DNA of 46,724 nt, taken from the NCBI GenBank assembly GCA_945828315.1, contig CALZQA010000011.1, positions 1 through 46,724 on the forward strand. Direction: 5' to 3'. A program made the translations under genes and the position numbers. The stretch is from an uncultured bacterium (lineage in GTDB: Bacteria > Bacillota > Clostridia > Lachnospirales > Lachnospiraceae). Each line of letters starts with the position of its first letter. The first letter of the stretch is position 1. Shown here piece after piece: positions 1 through 7,845 of the stretch. Below the pieces are notes generated by a model. That model did no database searches, was not told where the DNA came from, and saw only the letters and a program-made list of their open reading frames with translations.

Positions 1-726
1 CCTTATCTGGTGCGTCCGATCGAGTATGGCGCAGATATCGTTGTACATTCAGCAACAAAATTTATCGGCGGACATGGAACGACCATCGGCGGTGTCATCA
101 TTGACAGCGGTAAATTTGACTGGGAGGCATCCGGAAAGTTTGCTTCTCTCACCGAGCCGAATCCCAGTTATCATGGAATCAGCTTTACAAAGGCAGTCGG
201 TGCGGCTGCATTCGTAACCAAGATCCGTGCGATCCTGCTGCGTGACACCGGTGCAACACTTTCACCTTTCCATGCGTTTCTTTTCCTGCAGGGGCTGGAG
301 ACATTATCGCTACGCGTGGAGCGCCATGTAGAGAATGCATTGAAGGTTGTTGATTATCTGAGCAAGCATCCACAGGTTGAGCAGGTACATCATCCGTCTG
401 TGACAGATAATCCTGAGCAACAGGCACTTTACAAGAAGTATTTCCCCAACGGCGGCGGTTCGATCTTTACTTTTGAGATCAAGGGTGATGAGCAGAAGGC
501 AAAGGATTTCATCGACAATCTGGAGCTGTTTTCACTGTTGGCAAATGTGGCAGATGTGAAATCTCTCGTGATCCATCCGGCTTCTACGACACATAGCCAG
601 TGCAGTCCGGAAGAGCTGCTTGATCAGGGAATCAAGCCCAACACGATCCGTCTTTCTATCGGTACCGAGCATATCGACGATATCATTCAGGATCTGGACG
701 AGGCATTCCGTGCAGTTGCGGACTAA
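1..726 (+). CDS. O-acetylhomoserine sulfhydrylase (MetY-like), 3' part only
   Basis: This is the C-terminal part of a PLP enzyme of the Cys/Met metabolism family, running off the left edge; the frame is open from base 1. The PLP-lysine region [16 protein letters not shown] is present. So is the C-terminal segment typical of the family (PASTTHSQ, then [16 protein letters not shown]). The GGHGTT context and the long insert after it fit O-acetylhomoserine aminocarboxypropyltransferase (homocysteine from O-acetylhomoserine and sulfide) better than cystathionine synthases. A GTG at 10 is not a believable start because the family needs about 190 more N-terminal residues. A strong hairpin terminator follows at 756. 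The family assignment is firm; exact substrate is inferred. Confidence 0.88.
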   Translation, partial: PYLVRPIEYGADIVVHSATKFIGGHGTTIGGVIIDSGKFDWEASGKFASLTEPNPSYHGISFTKAVGAAAFVTKIRAILLRDTGATLSPFHAFLFLQGLETLSLRVERHVENALKVVDYLSKHPQVEQVHHPSVTDNPEQQALYKKYFPNGGGSIFTFEIKGDEQKAKDFIDNLELFSLLANVADVKSLVIHPASTTHSQCSPEELLDQGIKPNTIRLSIGTEHIDDIIQDLDEAFRAVAD

Positions 727-755
727 GTTTATATATCGAATGATTTCTCCCTTAT

Positions 756-787
756 ACTCCCGTCACATTTGCGTGGCGGGAGTTTTT
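756..787 (+). terminator. Rho-independent terminator after the sulfhydrylase gene
   Basis: An 11-bp stem (ACTCCCGTCAC at 756-766 pairing with GTGGCGGGAGT at 772-782, one T-G pair) has a short loop and is followed by a T run. It lies 30 bases after the stop codon. Confidence 0.85.
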
Positions 788-861
788 ATGAAAGAAATTG
801 TCTGCAGCCAGAGCGTTTTGCGTTATACATAAAAGCTATAACCCACAAGAGAAAAAAAGAA

Positions 862-891
862 TTATACAAGAAACCTCCGGTCTGATATAGT
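862..891 (+). promoter_or_regulatory. Candidate promoter of the PLP enzyme gene at 987
   Basis: TATAGT at 886-891 is a good -10 box. The matching -35 (TTATAC, 862-867) is poor and the spacing is 18. Support comes from position: the shared dyad at 913 lies 22 bases after this -10, close to the 25 bases seen between the consensus cysK promoter and its dyad. Confidence 0.4.
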
Positions 892-912
892 TAATACCAG
901 AAAACGACTAAA

Positions 913-929
913 CCTATTTGATATATAGG
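913..929 (+). promoter_or_regulatory. Candidate sulfur-regulator operator (CCTA-N9-TAGG dyad), copy 1
   Basis: The 17-bp dyad CCTATTTGATATATAGG is followed by AAT. It matches the site at 2191 at CCTATTTGA and TAGG. It lies just downstream of a candidate -10 box, the position expected for a repressor. The nearby Rrf2-type regulator (3259) is the obvious candidate binder; that link is inference. Confidence 0.6.
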
Positions 930-986
930 AATATGTGGCGGACGGTTACGAAAGTGACCGTGTGCATGAGGATTCAGGAGGTACTT

Positions 987-2141
987 ATGGCAAGAGGAAT
1001 TGATACAAAATGTCTTCATCTGGAGGAGGAAGAAGGGCAGAACATACATTACGGGGCGATCAGCTACCCAATCTATCAGACAGCTACCTATGCGCATCCC
1101 GGTGTGGGGCAGAGTACAGGTTATGATTACAGCAGACTGCAGAATCCGACAAGAGAGCAACTGGAAAAGGTGGTGGCATCGCTGGAAAACGGGATCGATG
1201 CACTGGCATTTTCCAGCGGTATGGCGGCGATCAGTCTGCTGATGGAGTTGTTTGCACCGGGAGATCATCTGATCGTGGATGCAGATCTATACGGCGGCAG
1301 TATCCGGCTTTTCTCCAATGTATCTGCCAAAAACGGGATCTCGTTTTCAAACGTCGAATGTTACAGGGAAAGTGTTGAGAGTTATATCAACGAACACACA
1401 AAAGCGATTTATATCGAGACGCCGACCAATCCGATGATGAATGTGACGGATATTGAAGCACTTGCTAAGATTGCAAAGAAGCATGGTCTGTTATTGATCG
1501 TTGACAATACGTTTCTCTCACCATATTTCCAGAATCCACTGGATCTGGGAGCCGATATTGTCGTACACAGTGGGACGAAATATCTGGGTGGACATAATGA
1601 TACACTCGCCGGTTTTCTCGTTACAAACAGGGAGGACATCAGTGAGCGGTTCCGCTTCCTGATCAAGACCACCGGGGCGGGGCTGGCACCCTTTGACAGC
1701 TGGCTTATTCTGCGGGGTATCAAGACGCTTGGCATCCGCATGGAGCGGGCACAGAAAAATGCAATTGAAATTGCAAAATGGCTGCAGTGTCAGGAGGCAG
1801 TCACCGGGGTTATCTACCCGGGGCTGCCGGAACACCCGGGTTATGAGATCATGAGAAAACAGGCGCGCGGTTTTGGCGCAATGATCACCTTCCGGTTAAA
1901 AAGCAAAGAATTTGCGCTGGCGATCCTGGAGAAAGTAAGGATGATCAAATTTGCGGAGAGTCTGGGCGGTGTGGAGACGCTGATCACATATCCCACGACA
2001 CAGACCCACGCGGATGTTCCGAATGAGATCCGCGAGAAAAACGGAATCACAGAAGAGACGCTTCGCCTGTCTGTCGGGATCGAGGATGTGGAAGACCTGC
2101 TGGAGGAGCTGGAAAGCGTCTTTCATGAAAAAACTAATTGA
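987..2141 (+). CDS. Trans-sulfuration PLP enzyme (cystathionine gamma-synthase / beta-lyase / methionine gamma-lyase family)
   Basis: A 384-residue fold-type I PLP enzyme. SGTKYLGGHND contains the Schiff-base lysine (about Lys198), and the YDYSRLQNPTREQLE region and SSGMAAISLL phosphate-binding segment are clear. Members make or cleave cystathionine or methionine; sequence alone does not separate these. I place the start at ATG 987 because AGGAGG lies 6 bases upstream and the protein begins MARGIDTKCLHL, as family members do. An in-frame upstream extension to 918 would run through the operator dyad and has no ribosome site. It lies between a sulfhydrylase gene and cysK, which fits homocysteine/cysteine interconversion. 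Its stop codon lies inside the -35 box of the next promoter. Confidence 0.85.
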   Translation: MARGIDTKCLHLEEEEGQNIHYGAISYPIYQTATYAHPGVGQSTGYDYSRLQNPTREQLEKVVASLENGIDALAFSSGMAAISLLMELFAPGDHLIVDADLYGGSIRLFSNVSAKNGISFSNVECYRESVESYINEHTKAIYIETPTNPMMNVTDIEALAKIAKKHGLLLIVDNTFLSPYFQNPLDLGADIVVHSGTKYLGGHNDTLAGFLVTNREDISERFRFLIKTTGAGLAPFDSWLILRGIKTLGIRMERAQKNAIEIAKWLQCQEAVTGVIYPGLPEHPGYEIMRKQARGFGAMITFRLKSKEFALAILEKVRMIKFAESLGGVETLITYPTTQTHADVPNEIREKNGITEETLRLSVGIEDVEDLLEELESVFHEKTN

Positions 2142-2166
2142 CAAGTGCATCCGGAAAGGATATAAT
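2138..2166 (+). promoter_or_regulatory. Consensus sigma-A promoter of cysK
   Basis: TTGACA (2138-2143) and TATAAT (2161-2166) are separated by exactly 17 bases, a perfect match to the housekeeping consensus. The TGA stop of the preceding gene (2139-2141) is part of the -35 hexamer. Such a strong promoter followed closely by a dyad suggests control by repression. Confidence 0.92.
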
Positions 2167-2190
2167 GCAATCATATAAAAACATAGAAAG

Positions 2191-2207
2191 CCTATTTGAA
2201 AACTAGG
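2191..2207 (+). promoter_or_regulatory. Candidate sulfur-regulator operator (CCTA-N9-TAGG dyad), copy 2
   Basis: CCTATTTGAAAACTAGG has the same outer arms and the same first nine bases as the dyad at 913. It lies about 18-35 bases into the predicted transcript of cysK. The repeated dyad in front of two sulfur genes next to an Rrf2-type regulator gene suggests a shared repressor. Confidence 0.65.
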
Positions 2208-2231
2208 AAAAAGAAAGCGGAGGTAAGGATT

Positions 2232-3170
2232 ATGAGTCAGATTAAAGAGAGCGCATTGGAACTGATCGGAGGAACACCCATCCTGAAAGCGAGCAGATAT
2301 GCAAAGAAGGCAGGTGCAGACAAAGCAACGATCTTGGCAAAGCTGGAGTACTTAAATCCGGCAGGTTCCGTGAAGGACCGTATTGCACTGGCGATGATCG
2401 AGGATGCGGAGAAGAGCGGAGTATTAAAAGAAGGAGCAACCATCATCGAGCCTACCAGCGGTAATACCGGAATCGGTCTGGCAGCAGTAGCGGCAGCAAA
2501 GGGCTACCGTGCAATCCTGACACTTCCGGATACGATGAGTGTGGAGCGCAGAAATCTGTTAAAGGCATACGGAGCAGAACTTGTACTTACCGAGGGCGCA
2601 AAAGGAATGAAAGGTGCCATCGCAAAAGCAGAGGAACTGAAAAATGAGATCGAGGGAGCGGTGATCTTAGGACAGTTTGTAAATCCCGCGAACCCCGCAG
2701 CACATAAGGCAACCACCGGACCGGAGATCTGGGAGCAGACCGACGGAAAGGTTGATATTTTCGTAGCAGGTGTCGGAACCGGCGGAACGATCACCGGTGT
2801 CGGTGAATATCTGAAAGAGAAGAACCCGAATGTGAAGATCGTGGCAGTTGAGCCTGCCGGAAGCCCTGTTCTGTCAAAGGGAACTCCGGGTGCACATAAG
2901 ATTCAGGGTATCGGTGCCGGATTTGTGCCTGACGTTCTCAACACGACCGTGTATGATGAGATCATTACCATCGAGAATACGGATGCGTTTACAGAGGGCA
3001 AAGCATTTGCTGTCAGCGAGGGAATCCTGGTAGGTATTTCTTCCGGTGCTGCATTGAAGGCTGCGACGATCCTGGCACAGAGACCGGAAAATGCAGGAAA
3101 GACCATTGTGGCATTACTTCCTGATTCCGGTGACAGATATCTGTCTACACCGCTTTTCAATAACGATTAA
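2232..3170 (+). CDS. cysK: Cysteine synthase A (O-acetylserine sulfhydrylase)
   Basis: A 312-residue fold-type II PLP enzyme that makes cysteine from O-acetylserine and sulfide. [12 protein letters not shown] holds the PLP lysine (Lys48), [11 protein letters not shown] the substrate loop, and [16 protein letters not shown] the cofactor phosphate loop. SSGAA near residue 272 completes the active site. Length is normal. The start at ATG 2232 is chosen because GGAGG lies just upstream and [16 protein letters not shown] matches the family's N-terminus; a TTG at 2196 would put the start inside the operator dyad. It has its own consensus promoter and ends at a terminator, so it is probably monocistronic. 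Confidence 0.95.
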   Translation: MSQIKESALELIGGTPILKASRYAKKAGADKATILAKLEYLNPAGSVKDRIALAMIEDAEKSGVLKEGATIIEPTSGNTGIGLAAVAAAKGYRAILTLPDTMSVERRNLLKAYGAELVLTEGAKGMKGAIAKAEELKNEIEGAVILGQFVNPANPAAHKATTGPEIWEQTDGKVDIFVAGVGTGGTITGVGEYLKEKNPNVKIVAVEPAGSPVLSKGTPGAHKIQGIGAGFVPDVLNTTVYDEIITIENTDAFTEGKAFAVSEGILVGISSGAALKAATILAQRPENAGKTIVALLPDSGDRYLSTPLFNND

Positions 3171-3192
3171 GAAAGCAATTACGAAAATTGAA

Positions 3193-3226
3193 AAACCTGC
3201 AGTCCGAAATGGCTGCAGGTTTTTTT
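3193..3226 (+). terminator. Rho-independent terminator of cysK
   Basis: AAACCTGCAG (3193-3202) pairs with CTGCAGGTTT (3213-3222) over a 10-base loop, followed by more T residues. Confidence 0.92.
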
Positions 3227-3258
3227 AAAGAGAATCCGAAAGGAGGATTTTGAAGAAA

Positions 3259-3696
3259 ATGAGAATATCAACAAAAGGACAGAATGCGATCAAGCTCATG
3301 CTGGATCTGGCCACCTACAGTGTGGGAGAGCCGGTCAAGCTCAAGGATATTGCGAAAAGACAACATATATCTGAAAAATATCTGGAACAGATCATTGCAC
3401 TTTTGCACAAGGCAGGACTGGTGAAAAGTGTCCGGGGAGCACATGGGGGCTACGCGCTTTTTTCTTCACCGGATAAATATACGGTAGGGCAGATCCTGCG
3501 GGCGGCAGAAGGAAATCTTTCTCCAACGGACTGTGTGGGTGAAAACGGAACGCCCTGTGAAAATAAGAGCACCTGTGTCAGCTTCCGTCTGTGGGAAAAA
3601 CTGGATACAGCCATCAACGATGTGCTGGAGTCCATTACACTGGGAGATATGCTGGATTGGCAGAACGAGCTGCTGGCAGACCAGTATGTCATCTGA
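3259..3696 (+). CDS. Rrf2-family transcription regulator with three cysteines
   Basis: A 145-residue winged-helix regulator. The N-terminus MRISTKGQNAIKLMLDLA, the recognition helix region ISEKYLEQIIALLHKAGLV (about 37-55) and the wing RGAHGGYAL are classic Rrf2. Cysteines 92, 100 and 106 form C-x7-C-x5-C, the region where IscR/NsrR-type members bind an Fe-S cluster; CymR-type cysteine regulators usually lack it. The start is ambiguous: TTG 3250 lies 3 bases after the AAAGGAGG site and ATG 3259 lies 12 after. ATG gives the family's usual N-terminus. It follows cysK and its terminator, and is the likely reader of the dyads at 913 and 2191. Whether it senses cysteine, an Fe-S cluster or both cannot be told. 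Confidence 0.85.
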   Translation: MRISTKGQNAIKLMLDLATYSVGEPVKLKDIAKRQHISEKYLEQIIALLHKAGLVKSVRGAHGGYALFSSPDKYTVGQILRAAEGNLSPTDCVGENGTPCENKSTCVSFRLWEKLDTAINDVLESITLGDMLDWQNELLADQYVI

Positions 3697-3760
3697 TAAC
3701 GTGACATGAATTTTGAATAAGATCGGTGAGATCGGGGCACAGGAGGCAGCCAAAAAGCCA

Positions 3761-3789
3761 TTGCTTTATTTGTGCTGTAAGTGTACAAT
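3761..3789 (+). promoter_or_regulatory. Promoter of the hflK operon
   Basis: TTGCTT (3761-3766) and TACAAT (3784-3789) are spaced by 17 bases. They lie about 67 bases before the hflK start, in the only gap ahead of a run of six overlapping or nearly contiguous genes. Confidence 0.7.
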
Positions 3790-3856
3790 ATAAAACACCG
3801 GAGGATGTGTATGCTGCCGGTGATGTAAGAGCAATGCAGTACAAAGGAGGAAGCAG

Positions 3857-4912
3857 ATGCTATTTGGAAAGAAAAAGGGGAGCAACATGTACACAGAATC
3901 GGGCGAAGGACCCGATATTGCGGGAGGAGGGAAAAAGCCGTTCTCTGTGGCAAAGCTTGGAAGGAACATGGTATTTATTCTCTTAGCACTGGTGATCGTC
4001 TATCTTTTGGGTGGCAGTATATACACATTGCGCGAGAATGAGTATGCGGTCGTTACAACGTTTGGTGTGCCGGCCGTGGTCGGGGAACCGGGCATGCATT
4101 TGAAGATACCGTTCGTGCAGGAGATGACACGTGTGCCGAAGACGATCAATGGATTTTCCATCGGCTATGACAAGGAGACAAATGAATCCATTGATGCGGA
4201 ATCGTTTATGATCACCCGTGATTATAACTTTGTCAATGTGGATTTTTACGCGGAGTACCGTGTGACGGATCCGGTGAAATATATGTATCATTCCGAGGAT
4301 CCCGTGGCGATCTTAAAAATGCTCACACAAAGCTATATCCGTGATACGATCGGCCTCTATGATGTGGACAGCGTGATCACCACCGGAAAAAATGAGATCC
4401 AGGCATCCATCAAGGAGAAGATCATGACCCGTCTGGATCAGGAAGATCTGGGTATCCAGTTGGTGAACATCACGATCCAGGATGCGGAACCGCCGACCGC
4501 GGAGGTCATCGATGCATTTAAGAATGTCGAGAATGCAAAGCAGGGTAAGGAGACATCCATTAATAAGGCAAATCAGAAGCGCAATGAGGATATTCCCGCA
4601 GCGCGCGCAAAGGTGGATGAGACGTTAAAGACTGCAAATGCAAAGGCGGAGGAACGCGTCAATGAGGCAAAAGGTCAGGTGGCACGTCTCAACGAGTTAT
4701 ATTCCGAGTATAAGAAATACCCGCTCATCACCAAACAGCGGATGTTCTTTGAGACGATGGAGGACATTCTGCCTGATATGAAAGTGATCATCACAAAGAG
4801 CGACGGAAGCACCCAGACGATGCTTCCGCTGGAGAGTTTCGCAAATGTTGATCTGGGAGCGTCTAATGCAGAGCAGAACGAGGCAGGAGGTGCGACAAAT
4901 GAAGAAAACTAG
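3857..4912 (+). CDS. hflK: HflK-like membrane protein (SPFH/band 7 family)
   Basis: A 351-residue membrane-anchored SPFH protein. It has a short Gly/Lys-rich N-terminus, one transmembrane helix (about 35-55, MVFILLALVIVYLLGG), then the band-7 domain starting LRENEYAVVTTFG. An Ala/Glu/Lys-rich coiled coil lies at about 225-290. In E. coli, HflK and HflC form a cage complex around the FtsH protease. The start is set by the AAAGGAGG site 7 bases upstream. It opens the operon and overlaps hflC by 14 bases. The assignment as the K partner rests on order and on the following, shorter C-like protein. Its function in Gram-positive anaerobes is not established. Confidence 0.85.
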   Translation: MLFGKKKGSNMYTESGEGPDIAGGGKKPFSVAKLGRNMVFILLALVIVYLLGGSIYTLRENEYAVVTTFGVPAVVGEPGMHLKIPFVQEMTRVPKTINGFSIGYDKETNESIDAESFMITRDYNFVNVDFYAEYRVTDPVKYMYHSEDPVAILKMLTQSYIRDTIGLYDVDSVITTGKNEIQASIKEKIMTRLDQEDLGIQLVNITIQDAEPPTAEVIDAFKNVENAKQGKETSINKANQKRNEDIPAARAKVDETLKTANAKAEERVNEAKGQVARLNELYSEYKKYPLITKQRMFFETMEDILPDMKVIITKSDGSTQTMLPLESFANVDLGASNAEQNEAGGATNEEN

Positions 4913-5774
4913 TGGAAAGAAATGGATACTGGCTGTCCTCGTCGTGGCGTTGATCGTGCTTGGCGGTTCTTGCATGGTGGTAACGTATCCGAATGAGTAT
5001 GCAGTTGTTAAACAGTTTGGAAAGATTGTTTCAGTGAAAGAGAATGCGGGGCTGAGTGTGAAGGTTCCATTTATCCAGCATGTGGAAAAGATAGAGAAGG
5101 AAGTGCTGCTCTATGATCTGGCGGTGAGCGATGTCATGACAAAGGATAAGAAATCCATGATCGCTGATTGCTTTGTACTCTGGGAGATCAACGATCCGAT
5201 CAAGTATACACAGACACTGAGTGCCCAGAAGAGCAATGCGGAATACCGTATAAATACGATCGTTTACAACAGTCTGAAAAATGTGATCAGCTCGCTTTCA
5301 CAGGAAGAAGTCATCAGCGGTCGTGATGGTGAACTTGCGGCTTCCATAAAAAATAACATTGGTGACACGTTAAACCAGTATGGCATCACGCTGCTGGCCG
5401 TGGAGACGAAATCGCTGGATCTGCCGGATGAGAACAAGGCGGCTGTTTACGAGCGAATGATCTCCGAGCGAAATAACATCGCTGCCACCTACAAGGCGGA
5501 AGGTGAGGAGGAAGCAAAGGAGATTTCCAACAACACTAAGGCAGAGATCACGATCATGCAGTCTGAGGCGGATGCACAGGCGGAGGAGATCGTTGCAAAA
5601 GGTGAGGCAGAGTACATGCGTATTCTGAGTGATGCGTATAATAACGAGGAAAAAGCAGATTTCTATCTGTTTTTGCGTTCGCTGGATGCGGCAAAGGCGA
5701 CGATGAAGGGCGATAACAAGACGCTGATCATCGACGAGACTTCACCGCTGGCGGATATTTTTTATGGGAGATAG
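4899..5774 (+). CDS. hflC: HflC-like membrane protein (SPFH/band 7 family)
   Basis: A 291-residue partner of the preceding protein. It has one N-terminal transmembrane helix (about 9-28), then VVTYPNEYAVVKQFGKIV opening the band-7 domain. A charged coiled coil near 185-245 includes AEADAQAEEI-type repeats, and the YMRILSDAYNNEEKADFYLFLRSLDA segment is characteristic of HflC. The start ATG 4899 has AGGAGG upstream, inside the end of hflK; 14 bases of overlap suggest translational coupling and equal production of the two subunits. The next gene starts two bases after the stop. Confidence 0.87.
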   Translation: MKKTSGKKWILAVLVVALIVLGGSCMVVTYPNEYAVVKQFGKIVSVKENAGLSVKVPFIQHVEKIEKEVLLYDLAVSDVMTKDKKSMIADCFVLWEINDPIKYTQTLSAQKSNAEYRINTIVYNSLKNVISSLSQEEVISGRDGELAASIKNNIGDTLNQYGITLLAVETKSLDLPDENKAAVYERMISERNNIAATYKAEGEEEAKEISNNTKAEITIMQSEADAQAEEIVAKGEAEYMRILSDAYNNEEKADFYLFLRSLDAAKATMKGDNKTLIIDETSPLADIFYGR

Positions 5775-5776
5775 AT

Positions 5777-6745
5777 ATGTCGAATGAGGTAATCGGACAG
5801 ATCCTTACGGAGGTCAGAAAAATGGTCTCTGGAAAGGATGCCTGTATTGAAAAAGCTTTCGCGGCGATGCTGGCGGGAGGACATATATTGATCGAGGATG
5901 TGCCCGGCGTGGGAAAAACCACGCTGGCACTTGCTTTTTCCGCGGCAATGTCACTGAACAATCACAGAATGCAGTTTACACCGGATGTATTGCCTGCGGA
6001 TATTCTCGGCTTTACGATGTATGACAAGGAAAAAGGAGAATTTCTTTACCGGGAGGGAGCTATCATGTGCAACCTCTTTTTGGCTGACGAGATCAACCGT
6101 ACTTCTCCAAAGACGCAGTCTGCTCTTTTGGAGGTCATGGAGGAGCATCGTGTGACGGTGGACGGCATCGGACATGAAGTTCCGGAGCCCTTTTTGGTCA
6201 TTGCGACGGAAAACCCCAAGGGAAGTGCCGGAACGCAGCTTTTACCCGAATCACAGCTGGACCGTTTTATGATCTGCATGAGCATGGGATATCCGGATTT
6301 TGACAGTGAGGTGCTGATCGCCCAGGGAAAGAGTAATCGTAATAGCGCAGAGCAGATCCGGCCGGTTATCGATGCGCAGGGGCTGGTGGCACTGCAGAGT
6401 GAGGCAGATGATGTCTATGTGCACGAGAGTATTTATGAATATGTCACGAAACTTGTTGCTGCTACGCGGGAAAATGACTATATTGATCTGGGTGTCAGTC
6501 CCAGAGGTACCATTGCCTGCGTGCGAATGGCAAAGGCATGGGCATTTGTGCACGGCAGGGATTATGTGCTGCCGGAGGATGTGACAGACATCTTTTTGGA
6601 TGTGACAGCACACCGTATCGTGCTGAATACAAAGGCGCGGGTGGCGAAGCTTACGTCGGCACAGGTGCTGGATGAGATCATGGAAAAGATTTCGGGACCG
6701 ACATCCTTTATCCCGTCAGAGACCCACAGGAGAAACAGACAATGA
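5777..6745 (+). CDS. MoxR-family AAA+ ATPase
   Basis: A 322-residue AAA+ protein. Walker A is GVGKTT (residues 44-49) and Walker B is LFLADEINRTSPKTQSALL; the preceding LIEDVPG and the PDVLPADILGF insertion are diagnostic of the MoxR subfamily. MoxR ATPases act as chaperone-like partners of the DUF58 and VWA proteins usually encoded beside them. Here the DUF58 gene follows directly, with the start and stop codons overlapping (ATGA). The link to the upstream hflKC genes is by operon structure only. Confidence 0.93.
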   Translation: MSNEVIGQILTEVRKMVSGKDACIEKAFAAMLAGGHILIEDVPGVGKTTLALAFSAAMSLNNHRMQFTPDVLPADILGFTMYDKEKGEFLYREGAIMCNLFLADEINRTSPKTQSALLEVMEEHRVTVDGIGHEVPEPFLVIATENPKGSAGTQLLPESQLDRFMICMSMGYPDFDSEVLIAQGKSNRNSAEQIRPVIDAQGLVALQSEADDVYVHESIYEYVTKLVAATRENDYIDLGVSPRGTIACVRMAKAWAFVHGRDYVLPEDVTDIFLDVTAHRIVLNTKARVAKLTSAQVLDEIMEKISGPTSFIPSETHRRNRQ

Positions 6746-7845
6746 TTCATTTGATCATGGCAGTTTTGCTGACAGTGCTTTTGTTATATGTAGCTGCCCT
6801 CTATGAGAGCACGGCGCTTGTATTTCTGGCGTTTCTTCTTGCCGGGCTCGTGCTGGGAGCGCTGATCCTGCTGATCTGGCGGATGGCAGCGCTGGAGATC
6901 GATTTCGCGATACCGATGGCGCTTGCGGAGAATGGCCGTCCGGTCAGTGTGCGTTTTTCTATGTGCGCAAAGCGGAGACTTCTCGGCAAGACCCGGCTTC
7001 GCGTCAGAGTAGACGGGCGCCAGCTGCCGGGAAAGCGGGTGAAGCGCACGTGGATCTGGCTGAGCGCGTCGTCTTTTGGAGAGGAGACGGTGCGGAAAGA
7101 GGTAACAATGTACTGTGCAGGAGGCTATGAGTATCGTCTGCGCCGTGTGCGCGTCTATGACTGGACCGGCTGGTTTTATCTGACAAAGCGTCTGAACCAG
7201 TCTGCGACGACACAGCTCTTACCAAAGGTTCAGGAACTGCCGCTACAACTGTCAGGCACAGTGCAGGATTTTTTCGGAGATGCAGAGGTCTATGATGATC
7301 TGCGGGGCGGAACCGATAATTCGGAAGTGTTTCAGATCCGGGAGTATATGCCCGGTGACAGGCTGCAGAATATTCATTGGAAGCTGTCGGCAAAAGCAGA
7401 TGATCTGATGGTGAGAGAGCATAGTCTGCCAAAGGGATGTCCGGTTGTCTTGCTGCTTGGCACAAAGGGGATCGGCAGACAGAAACCTATACAGAGGGAC
7501 CGTTTTTTGCAGATTGCGGCATCGGTTTCCTTTGCCCTGGTGGATGCAGGATGTCCGCATATCGTGAGCTGGTATGATGATTCGCAGAGTACACCGGTGC
7601 GCATGCGCGTAGACGATGAAGAAGGTTTTTATGAGTGGCAGCTTTTGTATCTTTTGGCACAGACAAGGCGTGAGGACGTTGATGTGGAGGCATGCTATAA
7701 AGAAAAATATCGCAGCGAGGCATGTCTGCACCTGCTGCGTGTGGAGCCGCAGCTGGAACTGTATCTGGATGGAAAGCTATGGCATTCATTTGCAAAAAAG
7801 GGCAGTTTGAAGGATGAAATGGGAACATTACAGTTATACTTATAG
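6742..7845 (+). CDS. DUF58 domain protein (MoxR partner)
   Basis: A 367-residue protein. Two hydrophobic helices fill about residues 2-45. A beta-rich region follows, then the DUF58 core with DDLRGGTDNSEVFQIREYMPGD and IHWKLSAKADDLMVRE near residues 182-225. DUF58 proteins sit in a conserved MoxR-DUF58-transglutaminase gene trio; a VWA-like fold and a role in envelope or protein-complex maturation have been proposed for the family. It overlaps the MoxR gene by 4 bases and the following gene by 32 bases, so all three are likely translated together. Confidence 0.88.
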   Translation: MIHLIMAVLLTVLLLYVAALYESTALVFLAFLLAGLVLGALILLIWRMAALEIDFAIPMALAENGRPVSVRFSMCAKRRLLGKTRLRVRVDGRQLPGKRVKRTWIWLSASSFGEETVRKEVTMYCAGGYEYRLRRVRVYDWTGWFYLTKRLNQSATTQLLPKVQELPLQLSGTVQDFFGDAEVYDDLRGGTDNSEVFQIREYMPGDRLQNIHWKLSAKADDLMVREHSLPKGCPVVLLLGTKGIGRQKPIQRDRFLQIAASVSFALVDAGCPHIVSWYDDSQSTPVRMRVDDEEGFYEWQLLYLLAQTRREDVDVEACYKEKYRSEACLHLLRVEPQLELYLDGKLWHSFAKKGSLKDEMGTLQLYL

